64,000 nt of DNA from Rhyacophila brunnea (Eukaryota; Arthropoda; Insecta; Trichoptera; Rhyacophilidae): contig JAGYXB010001324.1 in assembly GCA_022495005.1 (NCBI GenBank), positions 4,030,001 to 4,094,000 on the forward strand, read 5' to 3'. Position 1 is the stretch's first letter; each line of letters opens with the position of its first letter. Under the pieces are notes generated by a model that was not told the origin of the DNA, searched no databases, and was given only the letters and a program-made list of their open reading frames with translations. Below, piece by piece: positions 1 to 12,935 of the stretch. Both the position numbers and the translations under genes were made by a program.

Positions 1-1145
1 ATTGGAGGAGCAAAGCGAAGATTCTGCGATTCGATGTTTGAAAAGCTCGAGTACAAAATGGACAGACATAATACGCCAAAATTTTATTATTAATTAACAA
101 CCTACAATATATTATATACATACAATATAATAAATTTAATGCGCGAATTTATGCATTTTTATAGATTGTGTTTGACCTTCCAATTAAGCCATATACGAAA
201 AAACAGTACATATTCTTCGTTCGCAAAGGTCAAGATTATCTATTCTTTTTATATTCAAGTTTAAGGTGGGTTTAAAAGTAAAAAAATAATAGACAGATAC
301 ATATTAGATAAAAATTATGTCTCGTCTTCAGCATTATAATATAATTTTTAAAAATAAAGAAATTTACTAGTTTCACTCCTAGATGTAGCATACGGACTCC
401 CATAGAGTGGAGTTTATGCTAACAGTTTTATTTTACCATGAATGTTTGTTACCCATTCTTCCTATCCAGTGGGACCTTGCACTGGATCAAACCACATATT
501 GATAGTGTAGTGTTACCAATATAATTCTGCCCTGTAATATAATGATGTTTCATTATTTTATACTCCGAAATAAATCTTCAATGCTTTACTATGTAATTTG
601 TAGGATGTAGGATTCCATTATCCACTACCGCTGAATTATAGTGTAACAAGAATAATGATATTTTTTCAATTTTCATTACTGATTTAACAACATTGACAAA
701 AAATGCGAAAATTAAAACTGATCTGGCACAACATAAAATGGTGTGAACTCCATTAGCGAAAATGAATACAATTTGAGTTTCAAACAACTTTTATTCGGCT
801 TCGTTTTTGCAGTATCGAAAAAAACGTTCGCCATCTTGTTAAACCGGTTGTCAAAGACGCTAACGAAGCGATCTCTCGGTATTTATAAATATGAGTGCGA
901 TATATAAGTATATTAAAAAAAATGTATAAATTACCTGTGCCCAGAGACTAGGTAGGTAGGTACAGATTACAATTTGATAAGAGTACTAGGCGTCTAGAAG
1001 CAATGTTAAGAAACTAGGTGTCTATGCCCATAGGCAATGGATAGTTTCTCTTAAAATTCTATGGTTATATTACCTACATATAATTGACATAAATATTTAC
1101 ATAGTATTTATTCATTTAATACTGTTTTACTCTAATTAATTTAGT

Positions 1146-1383
1146 CACGATGGCCGCGCGGTTTAAGCATCGGCCTATAGCGTCGTGGGTCCCAGGTTCG
1201 AATTCTGGGTCTGGCAAGTACACATATTATTTTTCAATTTGTGTATGAGTCAGAGTATGGACTTAATAGGTTGAGCAAATAGTGGCTGACATCCATTGCT
1301 CGTAAAAATAAAATCTTTTAATACAAACCTCCACTCTGTGAAGGCACATATATTATGATCATATTAGGATCGGACATGGTCGA
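1146..1383 (+). repeat. tRNA-derived SINE, family 1, full copy
   Basis: The head gatggccgcgcggtttaagc (A-box-like) and ggttcgaattc (B box) resemble a tRNA promoter. The body carries tatgagtcagagtatggac, ttaataggttgagcaa and tacaaacctccactctgtg, and the end is ggatcggacatggtcg. No long poly(A) remains. The same structure recurs at 6663, 34990, 42042, 42243, 52349 and 61831. Confidence 0.85.
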
Positions 1384-1749
1384 AAATTTACTATAGTTCA
1401 AAACCTAATCACGAAGGTATAGGTACTTATTAAATAATTATTAACAATTTAAGACAAGACCATACGCGACTCGAGCCCCATATAATATGTGAGACGATTC
1501 CGAACTTTTCCAAAATCATGATGGTAAATGAATAAAATAAATAACAATAATATGATTTATAATATAATATTATTGTGTATTTAATAAAAAAAAATACTGT
1601 TCAAATATCAAGTGGTACCTAACTAGGTAGAAAATGACACATTCTAAATACAAATATTTTACCGCGCACAAAAAAGGCATGAATGTAAAAACAAAAGAAA
1701 ACCTCCCAAATCAAATAAATGAAAATTGTAATAATATGAAGGTTGTAAT

Positions 1750-2110
1750 TCTTCGTTTAAAAAGCGCCGCGCGGTCGAAATAATCCGATAAAGCTTTTCC
1801 CGCTCTGAGCGCACGAATTACGAATTTTCCAAAGCCTTATTAATTCCAGCCAATCATTCGCCACTAGCCTCAATTATTCGATGTAACATTTTCCCGGCAC
1901 GCGAATTATTAATTATTCAAAAGTAAAAATCTCCAATTAAGTTAATTAATGCACGCAACAAGTGAAATATTACACCGCCACCTGGCCATTTTGCCGTGAT
2001 CAATTTATTTAATTACTTGCACCATTGACTCTGAAATGGAGAAGGCAAAATGGCCGACACTCGGATACTGTAATTACTAATTAATCTAATCTCCGAGCAT
2101 TATTAAGAGT
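1750..2110. promoter_or_regulatory. Candidate conserved non-coding tract in FOXO intron 2
   Basis: Dense ttaattaatta/attaatt (homeodomain-type) words mixed with gccattttgcc words. An exact 12-base inverted pair, ggccattttgcc (1984-1995) and ggcaaaatggcc (2044-2055), each contains a GCCAT core as bound by Pho/YY1. No ORF or transposon ends. Function is inferred only. Confidence 0.35.
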
Positions 2111-3767
2111 GGTTCACTTTCTCGATGTGGATGTTTTACTAGGCATTGCTTTTCGATTTTCTTACAGGTATTCTTATTTGCCCATTACAATACATAGATA
2201 CAAATTTAAAGACTGCATTCTCGGCACATCTTTACTTATGAAATGTTTTAATACACGTGTTGAAGGTTGCAGTGAATATCGAATTGTATTAATATTTAGC
2301 ATAAACTCACAAATATTAATAGATAATAATATGATATTTATGTGAACAAATTTTAAGTACATACATTTTGTTCAAGTATCTCAGTACTCAGTAGTCATGT
2401 TTTAAAATTTAGTACGTCATATTGATTTGTCAATATAAACATAAACTTTGTAGAGCTCAATGCAAACTGATGCTGCAGAAAGGTTACTTAGATGCCTACG
2501 TATTCAAACCGTCAAATTCAATTACATAATATTATTAAGCATAAAATATGGCAACACTTGGCAAATATTATTTATTGCAGTGGTTTATTATTATTATTAA
2601 ATCCACGTGAGTGTGACGTAATAAAACACGTATGGAAAAATAATAATAATCGCCGCACAAGTTTAACATACGGATGCAGGGTTGGCAGTTGTGTGTAAAC
2701 CATAATTTCCACAAATATACGTCGTGAATATAATATATTTTATATGAGGGCTGGAAGTTTGCTAATATAAAGTATCCAACGAAAGTTGCGACTCCATACG
2801 AAGCGTTGACACTCCTGGATAAGATTAGCAAAGTAGCTATCTATCCGTCCAGTGGCTACTGTATATCTGGTGCCGGCTGAAAGCAGTAGGTATTTTGTTT
2901 CCAAGAGCGACAGTGGGGTTCAAGACCAATTTAATGCTTCCTGGCTATTCGGTTACGCGAGGTTCATATTTTGCTTACACTTGGCCATCCATAAAATGTT
3001 TCTTGAATGATAAAATAATTACGGAAGGAGTTCAAATATTTCACTGTTGTATTGATATCAATTATTCTACATTCTCAAATCTTGAGACTTAATTATTGAA
3101 TAAAAAAATGTTTTATTAAAAAATATTTCATAAAGCAATGCTGTAACAATTTACTTGAGATATTTATGTTGGCTTCCCTGCATAAAATCAATAAGGTAGA
3201 TAATACCAATGCCAATGGCAGTTATTTGAATATAAGTAGAAATGATCGATAAAGACCCTGTACCGTCGCCTAAAGTAGAAAGAAACAATTATTAGAAAGC
3301 AACACCTGGAATTATGTATTATATTATAATTTTTACTTGCATGGAAATTAAGCAATCCAAAATAATATGCATTTGTCTGTTTAAAACTATAATGAACGTA
3401 TATCGGACCTTGTTATCTAAAACAATGTGCTTTCCATAAAACTATTGCAAGAAATTACATACAATTTCAACAGTCAAAAATATGAATCGATCGAAAAATT
3501 CGAAGATTTTTTAAAAAAAAATCTTTAATAATATGTAAGTAAAGCTGAAAAATACCAATGATTAAATTAGCTGTAAGTACCTATATCATTTTGCATTGCA
3601 ATTTTAATTTGTAACAAATATCACACCGTTGTGTTTTGAGATGTACCTATTCACCAGCGATTCACTACAATAAAAACGCCTTGCTCCAGTGTAACAAGTT
3701 TTGAACGAACTGTCATGTAGAAAAACAATCATAAAACCACAAAAAGACAACAATATGCCACTTTCTT

Positions 3768-4215
3768 CTTCCATGTCCGCCCCTTAGTCGGAGCATATGG
3801 ACACCACGCGGCGCCTCCAAGAATCCCTGTCACTCGCCAGTCTTCTTGCTTCGTTCCAGGTCAAACCAGCATCCCGTAGCTCCGCCGTATACACTCTATA
3901 GATAGTAATTGGCGGCCTTTCAGGACGCCGGAATCCGGTCGGTTTGAAGAACAGGCAAGCCAGGTTAAGGTTATATTCTGGCATCCGCAGCACGTGGCCG
4001 AGCCAGTTCCAACGTCGCATCTTCACTCTCAGCCTAATGAGAGGCTGCTTGGTGCGTTACTTTATCTCCTCGTTGCTCCTTAAGTAATACCCACCACACA
4101 CCCAGTATCCGTTGCAAACATCTGTTTTCGAAGCTCAGTAAACGGTTGTTCTGAGCCTTCGTAAGGTGCCATGATGCCTATTCGACGCTTGCATTCTGAC
4201 GGTGCTGATTTACGG
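3768..4215 (-). pseudogene. LINE ORF2 C-terminal fragment (family A)
   Basis: Minus-strand reading gives MRRWNWLGHVLRMP, then LACLFFKPTGFRRPERPP and AGLTWNEARRLASDRDSWRR, the usual tail of an insect non-LTR reverse transcriptase polyprotein. A frame break separates it from an upstream segment around 4085-4215. It ends just before ggcggacatggaagaagaaa. Three related fragments sit at 10075, 45877 and 49800. Confidence 0.75.
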
Positions 4216-5076
4216 TAGCGATATGCCACACCGACATGAAATAATAATATCCAAATGTCAATACAGGCTGCCATATTTCAATGAGCCATAAAAGTGAATA
4301 GTGATAATATTATTGTTATGTAGCTACTAACTACTACGCCACTAAGCATTGTAATATAAAAAAGTCCGTATAAATTCCCCATATTATATATTTTGTTAGA
4401 GCTCTGAATTATGTGTAATTGCACGCGATTACATACAGAAAAAATAATGTTATAAATGCTAAATATCTTCATTTTAGAAACTCTCGGTTTACAAATATAA
4501 AATAATATACTGCTGAAATATTGACTGTTGGAACAAACAAACAGCATAATATTAATTGTATGTATTCAATTCCACACATTACAGAAGTTTAGTGGTGGGA
4601 AGAGGGAAATTTAACGGTATTTTGAGAGAATCTCTTCCAAATTGGCAACCTTGCGAACTGAAAATTACTTGGTCACACATTAGCTGGCTAATTGTGCGGA
4701 CTGGACGGAGCCTAACAAACGTCAGGTCGGTCGAGATTTCTTTCTCGGGCGAATTTTGAACCACGAGAATTTTCACAGCTCGCCGGTCATGCGGGAGAGG
4801 CAACGCAAGCCGAACAGGGGGCGGGGGGACAATCTCAAACACATTCAATGCGGGATATTTTAATATATTAATTTAATGCCATAGTCATGCTCGTACAATG
4901 TTGCCAGTGAGCGAAAATACAGTGCAAGTTCTCAACTATTTAATAATATACACCTACTTATAAACAGATACGAAACCTGACTGAGTATTGATTGTGATTC
5001 AATTGATTATATTGCTATGGAGTACGCGTTATGGTATAATTGAAATAAATATGGTTAACATTATAGGCATTTTGAG

Positions 5077-6237
5077 CATGGCCCTCACAATGGGGGGTTG
5101 ACAGGACTATACCTGGGGGCCCGGGGTCTCGAGAGCCCGTCGTGGCGGGTCGACGTAACAAGTGAGATAAACACACATCACAAATTTTCTTTAATGGTAA
5201 AAAAGTCGTCTGCGGCACTATTATACTTTAGAAATATTTTTTTTAAAATATGTGGTTGTGTGTAGGGATTGCAATACCGGTATTTAATTATTTATCAATA
5301 CCGCAATACCGGTTTCGAAAATCAAAAATACTGGTATTTTCGGTATTAAGAAAGCATTCGCGTTCGAATATCGAAAATGAATTTAATTTATTTTTTTCAT
5401 TACTTACTACTATATTGTATACTACTAAATTTAGTGTAAGTATAAGATTAATTCCTAAACGTAAATATATTGACTGGAATCAACTAAAGTTAAATAATAA
5501 TAAAACACAATCCCGCAACTATATATTTAATATAGAATGGTCGCGATGAATTAACATATTGTTTCGAAAAAGAAAACAGTCGTGGAAAATATTTCCAATT
5601 GTTCTATAACTACTATTGATTCAACGTAGATAAAACGTCAAACAAAACGTTGAATTTGAGAGAGATTTTCCTGCACCCGGACTTTTATTATTTGTAAAAA
5701 TTCTAGCAGTTCTAAAATATTATGATCTATAAATATTTATAAAGGTCAATACAATAAATGTAGGTAGGTAGGTACTTTAGGTTGCTATAAAATAGTGTTT
5801 CAAATAGATTTTTACAGCTATATTTATTGATGGTTTTTTCCTATATGTTTTGACGAATACCGGTATTCAATAATAAATACCGAAATACTGGTACTGAAAT
5901 ATTCATTCGGTATTGCAATCCCTAGTTGTGTAGTAAAATTAAAAAAAAATATGTTTAAAAAGGTAAAATTAATGTTTTTTGTTGTAGGTATATTTTAATA
6001 CATCCATTTGAATTAAGAAGTTGTCGATTGTCGATACACAATTAAATTTTTTATCATACAACCTTATAATTTTAAGTAATTACATTATTGAAGGAAAATA
6101 GCCTTTTTTTACTATTAACGCAAATTTGTGTTGTGTGTTTATCTCACTTATCTAGTCGACTGGGCTCGCCGGGCCCCTCCTGAGCCCGGGCCCCCAGGCT
6201 AGAGACCTGTCAGCCCCCTCCCCTTGTAGGGGCCATG
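5077..6237. mobile_element. CATGG-family element with long inverted arms, host of a nested hAT
   Basis: Both ends carry the same family terminus in opposite orientation: catggccctcacaat on the left and ttgtaggggccatg on the right, each followed inward by a G/C-rich cctgggggcccgg block, a gtcgac site and gtgagataaacacac. Arms are about 130-150 bp. Other copies have two different ends, so this is a fold-back version. The flanking 8-mers do not match. The hAT element 5263-5924 is inserted inside it. Confidence 0.75.
5263..5924 (+). mobile_element. Non-autonomous hAT element related to the TAGGGATT family, nested insertion
   Basis: A 662-bp element starting tagggattgcaataccggt and ending in the inverted form (cggtattgcaatcccta). 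The flanking 8-mers are gttgtgtg and gttgtgta (7 of 8 match). The ends share TAGGGATT and the CCGG-type core with the copies at 40167 and 62339 but differ inside, so it looks like a sister subfamily. It lies inside the CATGG-type element 5077-6237. Confidence 0.85.
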
Positions 6238-6662
6238 ATGCTAATAATATCTAGTTGTGATATCAATATAAGATCAATTCAATAATGCAGTAACATTAAA
6301 ATAAAGACTTTGATACAATGTCTGGAGACCGTTAGATTTTGACGATTTTGCTATAATATCACAAAAGAAAATTGAAGGAAATTAAAAATTGATCTCTACT
6401 TAGCAAACAATTACTTTTGGTTACGATTCCACTTAAAATCTCTATGCATTTCACTGATCTTTAATCACAATAAATATTAAAAAATCTGACAATTCTTTTC
6501 ATTACCCTGTAGAGGTTGGAACTACGAATTACTTGGCTATCATTGTTATAATCTCCGGTTTATTCATTGCAGCATTGACATTCTATTTTATACGTGTAGT
6601 TTCCTTCCTCCGTATGATTACACCCCCCCCACCCCCCACTCATACCATGACGAACCCTAATA

Positions 6663-6857
6663 ATGGATCTGGAGAGGACACAGAGTGGAGGTTTTTGTAT
6701 TAATAGATTCTGTTTGTACGAGAAATGGATGTTGGCCACTTGCTTAACTAATTAGGTCCATACTCCGACACTGACTCATACACAAATTGAAAAACAATAT
6801 GTGTACTTGCCAGACCCAGGATTCAAACCTGGGACCCACAACACTATAGGCCGAAGC
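6663..6857 (-). repeat. tRNA-derived SINE, family 1, 5'-truncated copy
   Basis: Inverse of the family: cacagagtggaggttttt, tactccgacactgactcat, ggattcaaacctgggac (B box inverse) and aggccgaagct. The first part of the tRNA head is missing. Confidence 0.8.
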
Positions 6858-7159
6858 TGATACATTTGTTGTAAAATATCCAATCATTATCGACGCTGAC
6901 CAAAAAAAGTGAGGTATTAATAAGTTTTGTGAAGAAGACGATCATCGTATTTGGAAGAATGTGAATTTTCTTCTTGACTAATACTAACGACGTTATGGAT
7001 AGACCGACGCTTAGGCTGCGCCGCCATCATGAGAATGGTTAACTATGGCAATACGCATTTTGTCATTTTGCATGATATAGCCAAATAATTTTAGTTGTTA
7101 TTTTCTCAGTATCAATGTGTGAAAATATAATATTTCCAAACAGATCAAAAAAAATCGGC

Positions 7160-7700
7160 GTGTGTACTTATTTACGCGCGTTAGAAATTATACTTCTTTG
7201 GCGTAACAAAAAAAAAAAACTTGCGATAAACTAGATTCTTTGACTAGCTCTTAATTATCTTGTTAAATTACACTCAAGAAAAAGGACCGCTTATTGGAAC
7301 GCCGTTGGTTTATTTCTATACACTTTAACTTATATTACTAAATTATATAATGGTTTCTCGTTGTTTTTATTTTTAAAGTACCAACTGTCAATCTGACGTT
7401 TAATAGTTTGTTTACGTAAGGAATTGCAAATGGCCGACAATAATAAATTTGCTACCTAGGCAACGGAACAATTCTAAACTATAATATTATACTGTATAAT
7501 CGTCACGATTGCAGTATCATACTGTGCCGTAAAGGTAGTGCGTTCGGCTGATAACCGAACAATAGGTGGTTCGAATCCAATCGAGTGCGTTTTTTTTCGT
7601 GTGAAAAAATAAATTATGTGTTACATGTCACACCCCAAAAATACACTCTGATCTGATTTCCCAAACGCGCCAAAAGAAGCATAACTTCAAAATTATATTT
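7160..7700. repeat. Dispersed repeat bounded by inverted GAAGTTATACTTC-type motifs
   Basis: The left side has acgcgcgttagaaattatac then ttctttggcg. The right side ends aacgcgccaaaagaagcata then acttc, so the borders are inverted copies. A long internal part (aattacactcaagaaaaagg ... accgcttattggaacgccg) recurs inverted at 46960-47375. The tRNA-like sequence lies within. Confidence 0.6.
7527..7592 (+). repeat. tRNA-Ile-like sequence, probably a SINE head
   Basis: A perfect 5-bp anticodon stem ttcgg/ccgaa encloses loop ctGATaa (anticodon GAT, 7550-7552), and a B box ggttcgaatcc follows. The D arm and acceptor stem do not close, so I treat it as tRNA-derived rather than a working tRNA. It sits inside the repeat block 7160-7700. 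Confidence 0.5.
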
Positions 7701-8410
7701 AATTTTTCCCATCTTATTTAGATAGGTAGATATTTGATCAATTAAAATATGTTTAATGCTTTAATTTGATAATGAATTTCTATGCCTCTCCCACTTAAGC
7801 TTGAAGGAGTGGCTTTTGAATATCCGTAGAAATTAAACAGATTAGCCTATCATATTCGGAAGTTGGTAATACATATCATTGACCAGACTGTGGTAGAACG
7901 TGTTAAGCCAGCTCGCGATCACGCACGGCGCGTTCAGGTTTGGTCGGCCGACAAGGTGAAATCTCTCCACGCATGCGCGAACACGGCTTTGGCCCAAACT
8001 GGACTGATGCCCCGACAATGCTAAACCGAGACCGGCCATGAAAGGGCATGAATTATTATATAATATGATCAAAAAACTATTACCACAGTAATAATAATAT
8101 TAATGCCGGTGGAAAAACGGTCATTCATTGATGAAAAGCAAATGCCCAATTCCATGTCAAAATCGAAGGCAATGTGAGTTCAATTGTCATTTTACATGAA
8201 TATAACGATTTTAAACACTATTAAATAAATTTTAATGGACTTTAAATATTAATAAAGACACCGAAGGGTCGCACAGCAGATATAATAATGTAAACGAAGC
8301 GAAGAATAGCAACAATGTCATCTCAAAAAAACATTTTCGCACTAGGTAGTAGAAGTAGAACATGACCTATTTTGGGTGAAAGCTGTTTCCTCATGTAAGG
8401 CTCACCAGTA

Positions 8411-8734
8411 GGTCTATTCTATATTTATCGACCGCTAAAGTGATAAAGTGATAAATATAATCAAACCTAGGGTAGGTTTGTATCAAAGTATTAGCACTTA
8501 TTGTAACAATTACAATAAGTTGGTTGTAATTGTTGCAATAAGTGCTATACTTTAACATCACCTCTCTTGGCTGTGATAAAATTTAGAGTGAGATAGACAG
8601 TTTTGACTGTTTGGACGGCCAACTTATTGTAACAATTATAATACCTCAATACAAATAATATTATGTAATACATACTATCACTTTATCACTTTAGCGGTCG
8701 ATAGTCGCCTTGTGTATAGAATAGTCAATAGACC
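8411..8734. mobile_element. Palindromic MITE inserted in a retroelement tail
   Basis: Inverted arms share ctaaagtgataaagtgata (19 bp exact) next to a cgaccg block and ggtctattct/agaatag..agacc ends. The centre holds a second hairpin formed by agcacttattgtaacaatta and its inverse (8491-8545). It splits the repeat copy 8388-9022, whose two halves align with the intact copy at 20090. Confidence 0.75.
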
Positions 8735-9022
8735 CTCAGGCACCAATACCGAGGGCTGGTCAATGCACACCCTAAAGATGTAGACATTTTTAGCGATGCA
8801 TTATGTATTTCATTTTTAAAATTCTATTTTATTGTTTCATTTGTATTTTTTTTAAATTAAATTTTATTTTTATTTATTTTTCTATAAAATTCCTTTTTGC
8901 TTTGTTTTTTCTCTACTAAGTTGATTTACATGTACTTTACTCTAAATATCATGTTGTGAACGTCTTGTATTAATAATTTGTTATATGCTCAATGTGACTT
9001 TTTTAAATAAATAAATAAATAC
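8735..9022 (+). repeat. Retroelement 3' tail, second half after a MITE insertion
   Basis: From ggtcaatgcacaccctaaag through catgttgtgaacgtcttgta to a taaataaataaata end. The 5' piece (8388-8410) lies on the other side of the MITE 8411-8734. Confidence 0.65.
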
Positions 9023-9569
9023 CGTCGAAGTAAAGAACACCTGATAAATAACATCTAATAAATAGAGCATTAAAGCACTACTACATTTTGTACTGTGTTT
9101 CGTGATTGTGATCGTCATTGGGTCTCACAATTAGTGATAAAATGAAAACTAAAATACACGACTCGGCATGAACTCTTCTAGACTAGAGATTTGCAGAATC
9201 TGTCCATGATTGGCTCCGTAAAGCAGGTAGATGAAGAACACCCGCGCGCTGAGCCGAACAAACCTTCGTGGGGGGCGAGCCCAGGGACAACTACAGGAGA
9301 ATCGCGTGCAGATGAACTTACTGATCGTGAAAATTACGACATGAACAACGCAACGACTGATAAGAAGAAACCTACATAAGCGCAGCATAAGACAGAAAAT
9401 ATCACTGAAGTTGGAAAAATAAATAACTGTTGTTAGTAATAATGGCTCGGTCTTTCAAAATTAAGGTACGCATTAGAATAATTTAAATTATGTACAAGTG
9501 CTGAATTCTTTTTCGTTTGATGGAATCCATTGATACGCCAATTCTGTCAAACCGGGTCATTGTCATGAT

Positions 9570-9886
9570 CATGACAGGGCTCTAGCCTGGGGGCCCGGCG
9601 TGGCAAGTCGACCAAATAAGTGAGATAAACACACTTCACAAATTTGCTCTAATAGTGAAAAAAGTCGCCTGCAAAATTATGTGGTTGGACAATGCAATTT
9701 TTAATTATGTATCGATACCCGACAACTCTATAATTCAAATGGATGTAGGTAATAAAATATACAAAACTAACAATATTAATATAACTGTAGAGCATCACAC
9801 TGCCTTTATCCTTAGCGATAGGTAGGGGGGCCGCCAAAGCCAATGATCTTAGCCCTGGGGGCCCGCTTCAGGATGTGGGGGCCATG
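9570..9886 (+). mobile_element. CATGG-family non-autonomous hAT-like element
   Basis: Begins catgacagggctctagcctg and ends ggatgtgggggccatg. It contains the family words gtcgac, gtgagataaacacac, aaatttgctctaatag and gcgataggtaggggggcc. Flanking 8-mers gtcatgat and atcatgat differ at one base. The G-run normally near the left end is deleted. The interior has no transposase. Confidence 0.75.
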
Positions 9887-10074
9887 ATCATGATATATAT
9901 TGGAGTAAAGACATAACTTTTCCTCTGTCATCGGCCATGTCTTTCTCGTCGTAATTTCGGTGATTTTCTGAACCATAATGAACGTCCGGCACCTTTCAGT
10001 ATCACTGACGAAAATGTTCTGGACATCGATCTATTTCCAGTTTTAATTAAAAACATTTTATGTAGAAGTAAACA

Positions 10075-10382
10075 GCTATGTGCAAGCTTTGCGAATCATG
10101 GCACCTTATGAAGGCTAAAGAAACCGTATACTGAGCTTCAAGAACATATGTTTACAACGGATACTGGGTGTGCAGTGGTATGACTTTAGGAGTATCGAGG
10201 ATATAAAAGAACGAACCAAGTGGCTTCTCATTATGTTTAAGTGAAGAGGCAGCGTTGGATCTGGTTCGGTCACGATTCGCTAAATCGCTATCTATATAGT
10301 GTATGTGGTGGAGCTACGGTATGGTATGGTATGGTGTCCATATGCACCAGCTAGCGAAGGGGCGGACATGGCAGAAGAAAAA
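10075..10382 (+). pseudogene. LINE ORF2 C-terminal fragment (family A), internally deleted
   Basis: Aligns with the 3768 fragment through acggatactgggtgtgcagt and gtgaagaggcagcgttggat, then jumps to tggtggagctacgg and cggacatggcagaagaaaaa, missing the FFKPTGF region. A short (tatgg)n run near 10317 marks the deletion area. Confidence 0.65.
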
Positions 10383-11157
10383 GCTATATTAATTGAATTG
10401 TCGTTTACATGGTCGAACTCAAATGGGGATCTATTTCCCAAAAGAAGAATTTTACAATCGCGATAATGTCAAAAATTTGCTGTCTGGCAGCCCTACTCAA
10501 ATAAATTGAATGTCCAACGTGATACATAGGTACCCAATTATTATGAATAATATAATCATATTAATCATTGAGCATACGTAGTTATTTTTATAACACAATA
10601 TAGATAAGCAAACATGACGTGTGAAGGGTATAATAATAAATCATAGTTTTTAATCGAAGTCTATCATAATAGATAAAGGTTTGGCCTCGATTGATAAATG
10701 ATAAGTGATGCCCTCTGATATCCACACCAAAAAAAAAAAATAGATACCTACTCTTGTTAAAATATGCAAAACGTTTGAATTATTCAGAAGAAGGCACACT
10801 TTATTAATAAATTATTTCAGTGCGAGAATGCCAATCGTAAGTCCATTTTATACCTACAGTTACATACTTTAAACATAGAAACCGTTAAGTGTATTATTAT
10901 CTAGTTGCAATCTCCATGAGGTAGATATACAAACAAAATGGCGTTATCTAAAGTAAATTAATCGAAAAAATCTCGTAGATGTTGTCAATAAATCAATGTG
11001 AAAGTGTCAAACAATCCGAGGTTTATTTTGTAACAATAAAATTGTATGTAAGTTCTTCAGTATCTTTTAATACAATATGACCATAATAATTAGATAAGCC
11101 ATTGCTGATTGAGACATTTAACACAGAATAAATACAATAAAATGATTGTTTTTACTT

Positions 11158-11400
11158 AGGGTTTAATTTATTTAAGAAAACAAAACATTGTGGACATAAA
11201 AAATCTAAATTCAAGACGTTCACAACATGAGATTTACATTATATTATAACAAATATTACTCTCACAAGAGGGAAGAAGAAAATATTAAAACAAATACAAT
11301 TTCAGCAAAAAAATAAAATTTCGAAAACAAAATACATAACACGTCACTGAAAATGTCTACGTCGTTGGAAACCGCATTGACCAGTCTTGCACCCATCAAG
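11158..11400 (-). repeat. Retroelement 3' tail (inverse)
   Basis: tttatttaagaaaacaaaac, caagacgttcacaacatgag and ttgaccagtcttgcacccat are the inverse of the tail at 20090-20358. Confidence 0.65.
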
Positions 11401-11663
11401 GGTTGTTTCGCTTTGCTTGACTTTAAAGGTATCACATACGATCTGTGTGTGTCGAATCAATTTTGCACGTTTCCAAAGCTACGGTGCGCGCACAGCAGGG
11501 AACACTGATAAGGGTGCTCGAAGGGTTTTGCATTGCTAATCAGTAGTCTTCCATGAGTTAACATTTAATATTATTGAATATTTTTGGAATAGTCGATAAG
11601 TTTTGAAAGTTAGTTTGATTATGTATATAAATAAATAACTAAAGAACATAATAAATATAATGA

Positions 11664-11840
11664 TCATACATAATTCTGAAAATATAGCCAAAAGAAAAAA
11701 TCTTTTTCGAAAAAAGTAACGTCACGGATCACTCCAATATTTTCTGTTGTAACTTACTTGAGACATCTTACTTTTTTCGAAAAAGATTTATTCTATTGGC
11801 TATATTTTCTGTTTTGAAGTGTTTTCAGAATTATGTATGT
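11664..11840. repeat. Fold-back sequence
   Basis: Inverted arms: catacataattctgaaaa, atatagccaa and aatctttttcgaaaaaagta on the left, with inverted counterparts on the right interrupted by a short insertion. It merges on the right with a SINE-like tail (11835-11900). Confidence 0.6.
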
Positions 11841-11900
11841 TCAATAATTAGACTGGTACATTCTTAAAATCTTGTGAATTATTCGTTGAATAAAAGAAAT
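11835..11900 (+). repeat. SINE family 2 tail fragment
   Basis: attatgtatgttcaataatt ... cattcttaaaatcttgtg ... aattattcgttgaataaaag; shared with 33885-33955 and 40965-41022. Confidence 0.5.
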
Positions 11901-12844
11901 GGTTAATATAATGATGTTGGGTCTTGACGATAGGGCTTCGTATTTCATTATGAATGTACATTTTATAATAATTTCTATGGTCATTATCATTAATAATGTT
12001 TCTAGTAGATATCACTATTGTATAGGCAGAGACTTAAATCTTTACTCTGTGTATGCAGAAAGGTCATGTTTCCAATGTACGTGATATGTTTTTAATGTAC
12101 CGTTAATGCAGAATCGCGATGATTATTATCTATTTTATTTATTTTATTATTTAGATTGCTCAATACGCTCATTATTGGCGGATATCGGGATCATAACATC
12201 ACTGACGCAAATGCTGCTGATAACAAGATCACTGGAGGTCTTAATTACTAGGGAAAACGACGCTGTATTGGATTTTCCTATTATTATAAGTAGGTACAAA
12301 AACTGTATAACAAAATTGATAATGAAAACTCTTCAATAAATATTCTTTTTATAAACACGTTCATTATGGGGTAGATATTATTATTATTAAATTAAGTACT
12401 TACTCAAATTATTTAACTAAAACTTTCGGTTACTTAGCTGTACCTATCATCTGGACGTTCTATATCATTAGTCATTACTATTGTAAATTTTAATTAATTC
12501 TGTCTCAATTAGAAAGATAAACTATCTATATTCGTCTGGGTGAAAGCTTATTTAAATCTGAAGCCTATTATAAAAAAAACCCTTGAAAACATTTTGTTAA
12601 TTCAGCACCTACTATCCATTATTATTTAAGTAGGTACTATCTAAAAATAGTTTAAATTTACAAATGTGTTATTAACTAACTTTTGTTTGATGTCAAAGGC
12701 TTAATAGTAATTTTACAACACGTTTCTAAAATTCTTAAAATATAAAGTTTCTGTGTTCATATATGAAACATACAAAAACCCGAAATAAGAGAACGGCTGT
12801 CAACAGTTGCATGTCTAAGACGCATTCTGCATTTTACTCGACTA

Positions 12845-12935
12845 GGATCTGGAGAAACTGGTGGAAATGACAATGAAATGGAAATGGGTTGGAGAGACTT
12901 GATGGCGCAGAAGATGATCCTCAGACATTTTATAC
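12845..12935 (+). pseudogene. Short LINE remnant (family B)
   Basis: Encodes LVEMTMKWKWVGET, similar to the MKWQWA block at 25365. Too short for a firm assignment. Confidence 0.35.

Noticed and set aside
4579..4848. Moderately GC-rich 89-codon minus ORF
   Set aside because: No family recognised, and the frame is open on the other strand as well. Possibly an unidentified repeat.
9149..9388. 79-codon minus and 62-codon plus ORFs in a locally GC-richer patch
   Set aside because: No recognisable motif, no clear splice sites. Not enough to call an exon.
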